A DNA stretch of 64,000 nt from Mesorhizobium sp. (GCA_004963905.1 SUGL01000006.1:115862-179861), one strand, 5' to 3'. Numbered from the stretch's first letter, positions 1 through 10,006 are shown. Numbers and translations: made by a program. The notes: generated from the sequence alone by a model not told the origin.

Positions 1-929
1 TCCAGGAAGCGGTCGGCAAGGACATGCTGAACAAGGTGGCGCAAGGCGAGGAATCGCATGGCCTGCCGCCAGGCTTCTACATGCTCACGTATTCGCTGTT
101 CATGTGGCCTTTCGGCCTGATTGCGGTCGGCGCCGGGTTGCAAGCCATCAACCGCTTCTGGGACGACCCGCGTCTGCGCTTCTGCCTTGCCTGGTACATC
201 CCGTTCTGGCTGGTGTTCGAGGCGATCCCGACCAAGCTGCCGCACTACGTGATGCCCGCCTATCCCGGCATGGCGCTGCTGATCGGCTGGCTGCTCACCT
301 TGCCGGCCGATCAGGCCAACGCGCCGCTGAAACGCTGGCAGAATTGGCTGTGGTGGTCGACGGCCTTCGGCGTGGTCGTCGTGTCGATTGGGCTGGCCGC
401 GGTGTGCATCGGGACGCCGATCTATTTCGCCAGGACCTTTTCCTGGTGGAGCATTCCGGCGGCGATCGCCGCGCTCGCCACCGGTTATCTTGCCTTTCCA
501 CGCCAATTGCAGGTGCCGCTCGGACGCATCGCGGCGATCGCCGTCGGCGCCGGCATCACCTTCAGCCTGCTGTTCGGCGTGATTGCGCCGTCCTTGAAGC
601 CGATCTGGCTGAGCCCCGCCATCAAGGCAGCGGTCGATGCAAATCGCCTTTGCGATACTACCGTGCTCGCCTCGTCTCCCTATCACGAGCCGAGCCTGGT
701 GTTCCTGGTCGGCACCAACACGGTGCTGACCAACGTCGACGGCGTCGCGAAACACTTGGCTGCCGATCCGGGCTGCGCGCTGGGCCTCGCTCCGGTCAAG
801 GACGAGCAGAAGCTCAACGAACTGCTTGCCGGGCAGGGCAAGTCGGCGAAGCGTCTTACCGAGATCGACGGGCTCAACTATTCGTCAGGAGACAAGCTGG
901 CGCTCGGGCTTTATCGGGTGGCCCCGTGA
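1..929 (+). CDS. ArnT/PMT-type glycosyltransferase, C-terminal part (cut by window edge)
   Basis: The reading frame is already open at base 3, so only the C-terminal ~309 residues are present. The first visible residues (QEAVGKDMLNKVAQGEE) and the downstream stretch PTKLPHYVMPAYPG resemble the ArnT/PMT family of inner-membrane glycosyltransferases, which take sugars from polyprenyl-phosphate carriers. About six hydrophobic segments follow, then a polar C-terminal domain of roughly 110 residues, presumably periplasmic. The stop lies only 6 bases before the PAP2 gene, which suggests an operon in which a lipid-linked sugar transferase and a lipid phosphatase act on envelope lipids. The sugar and acceptor cannot be judged from this fragment. 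Confidence 0.8.
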   Translation, partial: QEAVGKDMLNKVAQGEESHGLPPGFYMLTYSLFMWPFGLIAVGAGLQAINRFWDDPRLRFCLAWYIPFWLVFEAIPTKLPHYVMPAYPGMALLIGWLLTLPADQANAPLKRWQNWLWWSTAFGVVVVSIGLAAVCIGTPIYFARTFSWWSIPAAIAALATGYLAFPRQLQVPLGRIAAIAVGAGITFSLLFGVIAPSLKPIWLSPAIKAAVDANRLCDTTVLASSPYHEPSLVFLVGTNTVLTNVDGVAKHLAADPGCALGLAPVKDEQKLNELLAGQGKSAKRLTEIDGLNYSSGDKLALGLYRVAP

Positions 930-935
930 GGGATA

Positions 936-1826
936 ATGTCGGGCCTCGAATGCCCCTATAGGCTTTGCGCAATCATGTCCGCCGCCGCCCTTTACCGCCG
1001 CTCGCTCGGCAACTTCCTCGACACGATTGCAATCGTGAAGCGGCGCTTTGCCGTGCGACCGGCGCGCTACCCCGAGATTCCCTGGCTCGTCTGGGTCGCT
1101 GCATGGCTTCTGCTTGCCGTAGCGGTCGGCCTCAGCCTGGACAGCGCCGCCGGCAGGATGCGCGGAGAATGGACGCCCGCCTTTGTCCATTTCACCGATT
1201 TCTTCACGGATTTCGGCCTGGGCGGCTGGTATCTCATCCCCGCGGCTCTCTGCCTCGTCGCCGCCAACCTGACGGACTGGCGCAGCCTTTCACGGCAGGC
1301 GCGGATGATGGTCTACAACTGGACGTGCTTCGCTTTCCTGGTGCTCTGCGCGGTCGGTCTTTCCGGTCTTGCGGTCAATCTCTTGAAATACGGCATCGGC
1401 CGCGCCCGGCCGCTCTATTTCGACAGTTTTGGCGTCCTGTCGCTGCATCCCTTCGCCTTGGATGCGCGCTTCGCCGGCTTTCCGTCCGGCCATGCCACGA
1501 CGATGGGCGCGGTGTTCGGGATACTGCTGCTGCTCTTCCCCAGGCGCTGGTATATCGCGCTGGCGGTCACCGCCTGCGTCGCCTCGACGCGCGTCTTCGT
1601 CGGCGCGCATTATCCGAGCGACACGGTGGCCGGCTTCGGGCTCGGGCTTGCCTTCGCTATCGTTTCGGGGATGGTCTTCGCGCGGCTCGGTTTCATCTTC
1701 CGGCGGCCGTCCTCGACCAGACCGGTGCCGAAGCGCACGTTCCGGCTGCTGTCTTCCGGCGGGACGACGAATAGAGCATCGCCGGCAAGGCGGAGCCGCG
1801 GCCAACTGTCGGCTGACCGCCCATAG
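936..1826 (+). CDS. PAP2-family membrane phosphatase
   Basis: This is a 296-residue membrane protein with the three PAP2 phosphatase signatures in order: KYGIGRARP (K-x6-RP), FPSGH with the catalytic histidine, and STRVFVGAHYPSD containing the nucleophilic histidine. Such enzymes remove phosphate from phosphatidic acid, undecaprenyl diphosphate or lipid A on the outer face of the inner membrane. It begins 6 bases after the glycosyltransferase stop, so the two are probably cotranscribed. An alternative start is the ATG at 975, which would remove 13 residues. The tail after the last helix is basic and Ser/Arg-rich. The substrate is unknown; a link to lipid-carrier recycling is inferred from the neighbour. 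Confidence 0.88.
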   Translation: MSGLECPYRLCAIMSAAALYRRSLGNFLDTIAIVKRRFAVRPARYPEIPWLVWVAAWLLLAVAVGLSLDSAAGRMRGEWTPAFVHFTDFFTDFGLGGWYLIPAALCLVAANLTDWRSLSRQARMMVYNWTCFAFLVLCAVGLSGLAVNLLKYGIGRARPLYFDSFGVLSLHPFALDARFAGFPSGHATTMGAVFGILLLLFPRRWYIALAVTACVASTRVFVGAHYPSDTVAGFGLGLAFAIVSGMVFARLGFIFRRPSSTRPVPKRTFRLLSSGGTTNRASPARRSRGQLSADRP

Positions 1827-1851
1827 ATAACGTCTGAGAGCGTAAGAAGGT

Positions 1852-2526
1852 CTATCTCAGCCGCTTCGGCCGCGGATCGGCGAGCTCGCCAGCCAGCCGC
1901 CGGTCGAGATAGTCGGCGCATTCCTCGATCAGCAGTTCGGCGTGGTTGGCGAAGAAATGGTTCGCGCCGGGGATCGTCTTCTGCGTGATGGTGATGCCCT
2001 TTTGCGTATGCAGCTTGTCGACCAGCGTCTGCACGTCCTTGGGCGGCGCCACCTTGTCGGCGTCGCCATGGATGATGAGGCCGGACGACGGGCAGGGCGC
2101 CAGGAACGAGAAGTCGTAGGTGTTGGGCTGCGGGGCGACCGAGATGAAACCCTCGATCTCCGGCCGGCGCATCAGGAGCTGCATGCCGATCCAGGAGCCG
2201 AAGGAATAGCCGGCAACCCAGCAGCTCTTGGAATCCGGGTGCAGCGATTGCACCCAGTCGAGCGCGGCGGCCGCGTCCGACAGCTCGCCGGTGCCGTGAT
2301 CGAACTCGCCCTGGCTGCGGCCGATGCCGCGGAAATTGAAGCGAAGCGTGGTGAAATCGCGCTTCTGGAACATGTAGAAGAGGTCGTAGACGATCTTGTT
2401 GTTCATCGTGCCGCCGAATTGCGGGTGGGGATGCAGCACAATGGCGATCGGCGCGCTCTTTTCTTTCGAGGGCTGATAGCGTCCCTCCAGGCGACCAGCC
2501 GGACCGGCGAAAATGACCTCAGGCAT
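1852..2526 (-). CDS. Alpha/beta hydrolase
   Basis: A 224-residue cytoplasmic alpha/beta hydrolase. It carries the N-terminal motif HPHPQFGGTMNNK typical of a widespread small bacterial family, the nucleophile elbow GYSFGS, an acid in the HGDADKVAPP segment, and a late histidine in GANHFFANH, completing a Ser-Asp-His triad. The chosen ATG gives MPEVIFAGPAG; an upstream in-frame ATG adds only four residues. It converges on the PAP2 gene and is divergent from the suf operon, with a 269-base region between them that holds the suf promoter. No substrate can be assigned. Confidence 0.85.
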   Translation of the reverse strand: MPEVIFAGPAGRLEGRYQPSKEKSAPIAIVLHPHPQFGGTMNNKIVYDLFYMFQKRDFTTLRFNFRGIGRSQGEFDHGTGELSDAAAALDWVQSLHPDSKSCWVAGYSFGSWIGMQLLMRRPEIEGFISVAPQPNTYDFSFLAPCPSSGLIIHGDADKVAPPKDVQTLVDKLHTQKGITITQKTIPGANHFFANHAELLIEECADYLDRRLAGELADPRPKRLR

Positions 2527-2645
2527 AAAATACTCCACGTGGCATACGAAGGCGCTTGCCCGGAAAGTCCTTTGGCCCGGACCTCGTCTGCGGCCCCAAG
2601 TTTTCTGTGGCCTTGACGCCGGGCAAGCGTCTTCCTAGAAGCTAG

Positions 2646-2684
2646 TTTAGAATTGTTCAAAACTGGGTGGCCGAAACGTATAAG
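2646..2684 (+). promoter_or_regulatory. suf operon promoter overlapped by an Irr-type ICE box
   Basis: Bases 2646-2662 read TTTAGAA-TTG-TTCAAAA, one mismatch from the rhizobial iron control element TTTAGAA-N3-TTCTAAA bound by Irr. The right arm contains a possible -35 hexamer (TTCAAA, 2656-2661), and 17 bases later there is TATAAG (2679-2684) as -10. The -10 lies in the loop of an inverted repeat (GGCCGAA at 2669-2675, TTCGGCC at 2685-2691). The box is about 135 bases before the first suf gene. A repressor bound here would block polymerase, so Irr repression under iron limitation is the likely mode. The element match is seen directly; the regulation is inferred. Confidence 0.7.
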
Positions 2685-2795
2685 TTCGGCCGCCCGCGCC
2701 GCAAGCCGGGTAAATAGGACGGCTTGCCTTGCAATTTCAAGGAAATAACGCGCTATCCTCGCGGAATGGCTGCTGACGGGATCGACTGAAGGAAA

Positions 2796-3956
2796 ATGGC
2801 CGCAACTCGCGCCTATCTCGACTACAACGCCAGCGCACCTCTCATTGCAGAGGCGCGGTCGGCAATGGTCGCTGCGCTCGATGCCGCCAATCCGTCGTCG
2901 GTCCACACCGAGGGCCGCGTAGCGCGGCGGCTGATCGAGGATGCGAGGCGCGACGTGGCGAGGCTGGTCAATGCCAGGCCCGAGCATGTCGTGTTCACCT
3001 CCGGCGCGACCGAGGCGGCCTCGACGCTGCTTACCCCAGATTGGCAGATGGGGCGCGGCGCCATCCGCATGAGCCGCCTCTATGTTTCGGAGGCTGACCA
3101 TCCTTGCGTGCTCGGCGGCGGGCGCTTTCCGGCAGCTCAGGTGACGCGTATCGGTGTCGATCACAACGGCATTGCCGATATCGAGGCGCTGACCACGGCG
3201 CTCACCGCGCATGACCAGGCCGATGGCCTGCCGCTGGTCGCGATCCATGCGGCCAACAACGAGACGGGCGTGGTTCAGCCGATCGGCCGCATCGCCGAAA
3301 TCGTCAAGGCGGCGGGCGGTGTGCTGATCGTCGATGCTGTGCAGGCGGCCGGGCGGATTCCGATCGACATGTCAGCCGGTTATGCCGATTATCTGATCCT
3401 GTCCTCGCACAAGATCGGTGGTCCGAAGGGTGCCGGCGCCATCGTCGCTCAAGCCGACCTGATGATGCCGAAGCCGCTGATCAATGGCGGTGGCCAGGAG
3501 AAGGGCCATCGCGCCGGCACCGAGAATCTTCCCGGCATTGCCGGTTTCGGCGCCGCAGCGCGGGCAGCGCTCGCCGGTCTGGACGACATCGACGCGGTCG
3601 CGCGTCGGCGCGACGAGGTCGAGGCGATCGTGCGGGAACTCGTCCCGGATGCGGAAATCTTCGGAGCGGCGGCACCAAGGCTTGCCAATACGACATTCTT
3701 CGCTATTCCGGGCATCAAGGCCGAGACGGCGCAGATCGCCTTCGATCTTGCAGGCGTGGCGCTGTCGGCCGGCTCCGCCTGCTCGTCGGGGAAAGTCGGG
3801 CCAAGCCACGTGCTGAAGGCGATGGGTCGTGGCGACAGTCTTGGTGCATTGCGCATCTCGATCGGTCGCGCCACCGGTGCCGAGGAGATCGGGGCATTTC
3901 GGACGGCGCTGGCGGGCGTCGTCGCCCGGCGGGCCGGCAAGGAAAAAGCCGCCTGA
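2796..3956 (+). CDS. sufS2: NifS/IscS-type cysteine desulfurase, first gene of the suf operon
   Basis: A 386-residue PLP enzyme that takes sulfur from cysteine for iron-sulfur assembly. It has the class V aminotransferase landmarks HAANNETGVVQPI, the PLP lysine in SSHKIGGPKG, and the catalytic cysteine in the flexible loop SAGSACSSGKVGPSH. This loop places it with the NifS/IscS branch rather than with SufS, encoded five genes downstream. A Shine-Dalgarno GAAGGAAA precedes the ATG. The position matches sufS2 at the head of the Rhizobium leguminosarum suf operon. A 184-base gap separates it from sufB, so an internal promoter or processing site is possible. Confidence 0.88.
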   Translation: MAATRAYLDYNASAPLIAEARSAMVAALDAANPSSVHTEGRVARRLIEDARRDVARLVNARPEHVVFTSGATEAASTLLTPDWQMGRGAIRMSRLYVSEADHPCVLGGGRFPAAQVTRIGVDHNGIADIEALTTALTAHDQADGLPLVAIHAANNETGVVQPIGRIAEIVKAAGGVLIVDAVQAAGRIPIDMSAGYADYLILSSHKIGGPKGAGAIVAQADLMMPKPLINGGGQEKGHRAGTENLPGIAGFGAAARAALAGLDDIDAVARRRDEVEAIVRELVPDAEIFGAAAPRLANTTFFAIPGIKAETAQIAFDLAGVALSAGSACSSGKVGPSHVLKAMGRGDSLGALRISIGRATGAEEIGAFRTALAGVVARRAGKEKAA

Positions 3957-4010
3957 GGGCGGCGAAGGGATTCAGGCCGTAGGCCTGGTAGAGTGGTGTG
4001 CTTCAAATTG

Positions 4011-4123
4011 GCCGGGTGAATTCCCGGCGGAAACACACTATATGCAGACTACGCCGCCTGGGTTGCCACGTGCAGCCCTTTCGCGGTGCCATAGTTTGAA
4101 AACTGCCGGGCCTTGACCCCGGC
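4011..4123 (+). other. Two GCCGGG/CCCGGC hairpins in the sufS2-sufB gap
   Basis: The 184-base sufS2-sufB spacer contains two inverted repeats with the same arms. The first pairs GCCGGG (4011-4016) with CCCGGC (4023-4028) over a six-base loop. The second pairs GCCGGG (4105-4110) with CCCGGC (4118-4123) over a seven-base loop. The second lies 17 bases before the sufB start. They could be partial terminators, processing sites or structure near sufB translation initiation. No clear promoter was seen between them. Confidence 0.4.
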
Positions 4124-4140
4124 GAGGATGGAGAACGCTT

Positions 4141-5658
<1,518 letters not shown>

Positions 5659-5685
5659 CCGCAAAAAGATATTCAGGAAGAAATT

Positions 5686-6441
5686 ATGCTTGAGATCAAG
5701 AATTTGCATGCCCGCATCGTCGATGACGGTACCGAGATCATCCGCGGGCTGGACCTCTCGGTGAAAGCCGGCGAGGTCGCCGCCATCATGGGCCCGAACG
5801 GTTCGGGCAAGTCGACGCTGTCCTACATCCTCGCCGGCCGCGAGGACTATGAGGTCACCGAAGGCGACATCCTCTACAACGGCCAGTCGATCCTCGAAAT
5901 GGATCCGGCCGAGCGCGCAAGTTCCGGCATCTTCCTCGCCTTCCAATATCCGATGGAGATACCGGGCGTTGCGACCATGGAGTTCCTCAAGGTGGCGATG
6001 AACGAGCAGCGCAAGGCGCGCGGCGAGGAGCCGCTGAAGGTCCCGGAATTCCTGAAGCGTGTGAAGGACGCCGCCGCCTCGCTCAACATGGACATGAACA
6101 TGCTGAAGCGGCCGCTCAATGTCGGCTTCTCGGGCGGCGAGAAGAAGCGCGCCGAGATCCTGCAGATGAAGCTGCTCGAGCCGAAGCTCTGCGTGCTCGA
6201 CGAGACCGATTCCGGCCTCGATATCGACGCGCTCAAGATCGTCGCCGATGGCGTCAACGCGCTGCGCTCGCCGGAGCGGGCGATCGTCGTCATCACCCAC
6301 TACCAGCGCCTGCTCGAGCACATCGTGCCGGACAGCGTGCACGTGCTCTACAAGGGCCAGGTCATCAAGTCGGGCGACAAGTCGCTGGCGCTCGATCTCG
6401 AAACCAACGGCTATGCCGGCGTGATCGGGCAAGCCGCGTGA
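5686..6441 (+). CDS. sufC: SufC ATPase of the SufBCD complex
   Basis: A 251-residue soluble ABC-type ATPase that powers SufBCD assembly. Visible motifs are Walker A GPNGSGKST (residues 36-44), Q-loop AFQYPMEIPG, signature SGGEKKR, Walker B LCVLDETDSGLD and the H-loop ITHYQRLLE. The Q-loop and the DETDSGLD form are typical of SufC rather than of transport ATPases, and there are no membrane segments. A strong AGGAAG ribosome site precedes the ATG. sufD follows 25 bases later. Confidence 0.97.
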   Translation: MLEIKNLHARIVDDGTEIIRGLDLSVKAGEVAAIMGPNGSGKSTLSYILAGREDYEVTEGDILYNGQSILEMDPAERASSGIFLAFQYPMEIPGVATMEFLKVAMNEQRKARGEEPLKVPEFLKRVKDAAASLNMDMNMLKRPLNVGFSGGEKKRAEILQMKLLEPKLCVLDETDSGLDIDALKIVADGVNALRSPERAIVVITHYQRLLEHIVPDSVHVLYKGQVIKSGDKSLALDLETNGYAGVIGQAA

Positions 6442-6466
6442 GATGGGGCCGAGTGAGGCGAGAGCA

Positions 6467-7747
6467 ATGAACATGCACGCACAGCCCCAGCGGACACTGG
6501 CCGAGACGGCGCTGATCGATGCCTTCGGCGAGCGGCTTTCGTTGCTGCCCGGCGACGGCGCGGTGATGACGAAGCGCGACGACGCGATCGAAGCCATCAA
6601 GCACGGCCTGCCGACGAGGCGCATCGAATCCTGGCACTATACGGACCTGCGCCGGCTGCTGACCTCGGTGCCGGTTTTCGAGGCCGAGACGGTCGCGAAA
6701 GCACTCGAGCCGGTTCTCGACGGCGCCGCGGTGCTGTCGGTGCTCAACGGCGTCTCCACCGGCAAGCTGCCCGAGATCGAGGGCGTCACGGTACAGCGCC
6801 TGTCGGAAAAACTCACCGACGGCAGCGTCGCGCCTGGGCTCGATCCCTATGGCGCCGATGACGCGATCGGCGCGCTGAACACCGCCTTCGTCGCCGACGG
6901 CTATTTCGTCGACATCGCCGACGGCACGGTGCTGGAAAAGCCGATCGAGCTGCAGAACCTGCAGTCCGGCGGCCAGGCGCATGTGCGACTGCTGACGCGC
7001 GTCGGTGCCGGCGCCAAGGCGATCATTGTCGAGCGCCAGGCGGGCGAGGTGGACGAAAACGGCGGGGCGCTCATCAGCTCGGTCAGCCAGCTCGTGGTCG
7101 GTGATGGCTCCGAAGTGACCTGGCTGATCGTGCAGGAGCAGCCGGATACGGCCACGCATCTCGCCCAGTTCAAGGCGCATATCGGCAAGGACGCGAAGCT
7201 GACGCTGTTCGTCATGAACGCGGGCGGCAAGTTGGTGCGGCAGGAGGTCGTGGTCAGGACCACGGGTGAAGGCGCCGACTTCAAGCTGCGCGGCATCAAC
7301 CTTCTGGCCGGCGACACGCATACCGACACCACGATGGTGCTCGACCATGCCGTGCCGCACACGACGTCGACGGAAGTGATGCGCAACGTGGTGACCGGCA
7401 AGGCGCGCGGCGTCTTCCAGGGTCGCATCAACGTGCACCAATATGCGCAGAAGACCAACGCCAAGATGGCCTGCAACACGCTGCTTCTGTCGGACGACGG
7501 CGAGTTCTCGACCAAGCCGGAGCTGGAAATCTTCGCCGACGACGTCGTTTGCGGCCACGGCGCGACCGTCACCGAGATCGACCATAACCATCTGTTCTAT
7601 CTGATGGCGCGCGGTATCGACGAGAAGACGGCACGGGGCCTGCTGGTGAAGGCTTTCGTGGCCGAAGTGATCGAGGAACTGGATGACGAGGCGCTGGTCG
7701 ACGCGTTGGAAGCGCGGCTCGACGGCTGGTTCTTCACGCACGGGTAG
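6467..7747 (+). CDS. sufD: SufD subunit of the SufBCD complex
   Basis: A 426-residue SufD, the partner of SufB in the scaffold and needed for iron acquisition. The C-terminal region GRINVHQYAQKTNAKMACNTLLLSD and the segment CGHGATVTEIDHNHLFYLMARG are diagnostic. The start chosen (MNMHAQPQ) follows a GAGGCGAG ribosome site; an in-frame ATG at 6443 would add eight residues but has a poorer site. About 100 bases separate it from sufS, and that gap is filled by a palindromic repeat. Confidence 0.95.
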   Translation: MNMHAQPQRTLAETALIDAFGERLSLLPGDGAVMTKRDDAIEAIKHGLPTRRIESWHYTDLRRLLTSVPVFEAETVAKALEPVLDGAAVLSVLNGVSTGKLPEIEGVTVQRLSEKLTDGSVAPGLDPYGADDAIGALNTAFVADGYFVDIADGTVLEKPIELQNLQSGGQAHVRLLTRVGAGAKAIIVERQAGEVDENGGALISSVSQLVVGDGSEVTWLIVQEQPDTATHLAQFKAHIGKDAKLTLFVMNAGGKLVRQEVVVRTTGEGADFKLRGINLLAGDTHTDTTMVLDHAVPHTTSTEVMRNVVTGKARGVFQGRINVHQYAQKTNAKMACNTLLLSDDGEFSTKPELEIFADDVVCGHGATVTEIDHNHLFYLMARGIDEKTARGLLVKAFVAEVIEELDDEALVDALEARLDGWFFTHG

Positions 7748-7755
7748 CCGCTTTC

Positions 7756-7814
7756 CCTTCTCCCCTTGTGGGAGAAGGTGGATTGGCGCGGAGCGCCAAG
7801 ACGGATGAGGGGTG
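7756..7814 (+). repeat. Two-hairpin palindromic repeat, family A, copy 1
   Basis: A 59-base element between sufD and sufS. It has a conserved first hairpin (CCTTCTCCC / GGGAGAAGG over CTTGT), a second hairpin (TTGGCGC / GCGCCAA over GGA) and the tail GACGGATGAGGGGTG. Three other copies lie at 41073-41132 (reverse), 41202-41260 and 63946-64000. This one is inside an operon, so it is transcribed and could be an RNA processing or stability site. Confidence 0.85.
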
Positions 7815-7850
7815 CTGGACGGAGTGAGGCGAAGCCTCGAAAGAGCTGTG

Positions 7851-9092
7851 ATGGACCAGAAGATCGAAACCGCTCCCTACGACGTCGAGGCGATCCGCCG
7901 CGATTTCCCGATCCTGTCGCGCCAGGTCTATGGCAAGCCGCTGGTCTATCTCGACAATGGCGCCTCGGCGCAGAAGCCGCAGGTGGTGCTCGACACCATC
8001 CAGCATGCCTATTCCCAGGAATACGCCAACGTTCATCGTGGCCTGCATTTCCTGTCGAACGCCGCGACCGACGCCTATGAGAAGGCGAGGGAGACGGTGC
8101 GCCGCTTCCTCAACGCGCCGAGCACCGACACAATAGTCTTCACCTCCAACACGACGTCGGCGATCAACACGGTCGCCTACGGCTGGGGCATGCCCAGGAT
8201 CGGCGAGGGCGACGAGATCGTCATCTCGATCATGGAGCACCATTCGAATATCGTGCCCTGGCATTTCATCCGCGAGCGGCAGGGCGCCAAGCTCGTCTGG
8301 GTGCCGGTCGACGATCTCGGCGCCTTCCACATCGAGGAATTCGAGAAGCGGCTGACCGACCGCACCAAGCTCGTCGCCATCACGCAGATGTCCAACGCGC
8401 TGGGCACGGTGACGCCGATCAAGGAGATCGTGCGCATCGCGCATGCGCGTGGAATCCCCGTTCTCGTCGACGGCAGCCAGAGCGCCGTGCACATGGCCGT
8501 AGACGTGCAGGATCTCGACTGCGACTTCTTCGTCTTCACCGGCCACAAGGTCTACGGCCCTTCGGGCATCGGCGTGCTCTACGGCAAGAAGCATAGGCTG
8601 GAAGAGATGCGGCCCTTCATGGGCGGCGGCGAGATGATCGAGGAAGTGACGCAGGACATCGTCACCTATAACGAGCCGCCGCACCGTTTCGAGGCCGGCA
8701 CGCCGCCGATCGTGCAAGCGATCGGCCTGGGCGCGGCGCTGGAATACATGGAGAAGGTCGGCCGCGAGCGCATCGCAGCACACGAGACGGACCTCAAGAA
8801 TTACGCACATGAGCGGCTGCGGGCGATCAACTCGCTGCGCATCTTCGGCGACGCGCCCGGCAAGGGCGCCATCATCTCGTTCGAACTGCAGGGCATCCAT
8901 GCCCATGACGTGTCGATGGTGATCGACCGGCAGGGCGTCGCGGTCCGCGCCGGCACCCATTGCGCCCAGCCGCTGTTGAAACGCTTCGGCGTGACCTCCA
9001 CATGCAGGGCATCGTTCGGCATGTACAACACCAGGGCCGAAGTCGACGCTTTGGCCGATGCGCTGGAAAAGGCGCGGAAATTCTTCGGGTGA
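7851..9092 (+). CDS. sufS: SufS cysteine desulfurase
   Basis: A 413-residue group II cysteine desulfurase, the second desulfurase of this operon. It shows VYLDNGASAQKPQVV near the N-terminus, the PLP lysine in FVFTGHKVYGPSG, and the active-site cysteine in the short rigid loop RAGTHCAQPLL that distinguishes SufS from the NifS/IscS type. The ATG giving MDQKIETAPYD matches the usual family start; an upstream in-frame start at 7812 would translate repeat-derived sequence. No SufE or SufU partner is in the window. sufT follows after five bases. Confidence 0.95.
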   Translation: MDQKIETAPYDVEAIRRDFPILSRQVYGKPLVYLDNGASAQKPQVVLDTIQHAYSQEYANVHRGLHFLSNAATDAYEKARETVRRFLNAPSTDTIVFTSNTTSAINTVAYGWGMPRIGEGDEIVISIMEHHSNIVPWHFIRERQGAKLVWVPVDDLGAFHIEEFEKRLTDRTKLVAITQMSNALGTVTPIKEIVRIAHARGIPVLVDGSQSAVHMAVDVQDLDCDFFVFTGHKVYGPSGIGVLYGKKHRLEEMRPFMGGGEMIEEVTQDIVTYNEPPHRFEAGTPPIVQAIGLGAALEYMEKVGRERIAAHETDLKNYAHERLRAINSLRIFGDAPGKGAIISFELQGIHAHDVSMVIDRQGVAVRAGTHCAQPLLKRFGVTSTCRASFGMYNTRAEVDALADALEKARKFFG

Positions 9093-9097
9093 CGATC

Positions 9098-9484
9098 ATG
9101 GACGATGTAAGGACCACCGCAGAGACCGTATCGGCTGGGAACGGCGTCGTGTCGAACTCGGCGATCCCCGCCGATGAGCTGGCGCGGCTGACCGACGACA
9201 TCGTGTCGGCGCTGAAGACCGTCTACGACCCGGAAATCCCGGCCGATATCTACGAGCTCGGCCTCATCTACAGGATCGACATCGAGGACGACCGCTCGGT
9301 CAAGATCGACATGACGCTGACCGCACCGGGCTGCCCGGTCGCCGGCGAAATGCCGGGCTGGGTCGAGAACGCCGTCGGCGCCGTCGAGGGCGTTTCGGGC
9401 GTCGAGGTCAACATGGTTTTCGACCCGCCATGGACGCCCGACCGCATGTCGGAAGAGGCGCAGGTCGCGGTGGGATGGTATTGA
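9098..9484 (+). CDS. sufT: SufT / MIP18-type DUF59 Fe-S maturation protein
   Basis: A 128-residue DUF59 protein. It carries DPEIPADIYELGLIYRIDI and TAPGCPVAGEMPGWVENAV, where the cysteine is the conserved residue of the MIP18/SufT family that helps load clusters onto target enzymes. The N-terminal ~30 residues are a low-complexity extension. The start is the ATG five bases after the sufS stop; a longer open frame upstream overlaps sufS and is not credible. This gene is called sufX in the Rhizobium leguminosarum operon. Confidence 0.9.
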   Translation: MDDVRTTAETVSAGNGVVSNSAIPADELARLTDDIVSALKTVYDPEIPADIYELGLIYRIDIEDDRSVKIDMTLTAPGCPVAGEMPGWVENAVGAVEGVSGVEVNMVFDPPWTPDRMSEEAQVAVGWY

Positions 9485-9592
9485 CCAACGGCCCGACAGA
9501 GATTGGTTGGCTTGCAGCAAAGGTGAAACTTCACCATCTTAAGGGCAGACTCATTCCGTGGGCCTTGAACCCGCGCGAAAGTGGAGAATGAC

Positions 9593-9973
9593 ATGGGACG
9601 CTTCGCCGTCATCACGATGACCGAAAAGGCCGCCGACCGCGTGCGCGAGATCGTCGCCACGCGCGACAACGCGCATGGCATCCGCCTCGGTATCCGCAAA
9701 GGCGGCTGCGCCGGCATGGAATACACGATCGATCTCGTGGCCGAGCCGAACCCCAAGGACGACCATGTCGAGCGCGACGGCGCGCATGTCTATGTCGCGC
9801 CGGAAGCCGCGCTCTTCCTGCTCGGCACCGAGATGGATTTCGAGCAGACGACGCTGCGCACCGGCTTCACCTTCAAGAACCCGAACCAGAGCTCGGCCTG
9901 CGGCTGCGGCGAATCCGTCGAGTTGAAGCCGGCCGACCTCAAGGCGCTGGCCGAGGCGCGCGCTTCGGCCTGA
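9593..9973 (+). CDS. sufA: A-type Fe-S carrier SufA/IscA/ErpA family
   Basis: A 126-residue A-type carrier that receives clusters from SufBCD and passes them to apo-enzymes. The three ligand cysteines are present: Cys39 in RKGGCAGMEY, and Cys103 and Cys105 in SSACGCGES. The ATG is preceded by GTGGAGA. A 108-base gap separates it from sufT. It is the last gene of the operon and is followed by a hairpin. SufA, ErpA and IscA cannot be told apart by sequence alone; the name rests on operon position. Confidence 0.92.
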   Translation: MGRFAVITMTEKAADRVREIVATRDNAHGIRLGIRKGGCAGMEYTIDLVAEPNPKDDHVERDGAHVYVAPEAALFLLGTEMDFEQTTLRTGFTFKNPNQSSACGCGESVELKPADLKALAEARASA

Positions 9974-9978
9974 GTTTC

Positions 9979-10002
9979 CTTCGCCCCGATTACGGGGAGA
10001 AG
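9979..10002. terminator. Hairpin between convergent sufA and GFA genes
   Basis: CTTCgCCCCG and CGGGGaGAAG pair with one internal mismatch around a four-base loop (ATTA). The hairpin lies between the sufA stop and the stop of the opposing gene, and can serve both as a terminator. There is no real U-tract, so efficiency is uncertain. Confidence 0.5.
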
Positions 10003-10006
10003 AAAG

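Noticed and set aside
7812-7850. An earlier start for sufS
   Set aside because: The extra 13 residues come from repeat-adjacent sequence, and the ATG at 7851 gives the normal family N-terminus.
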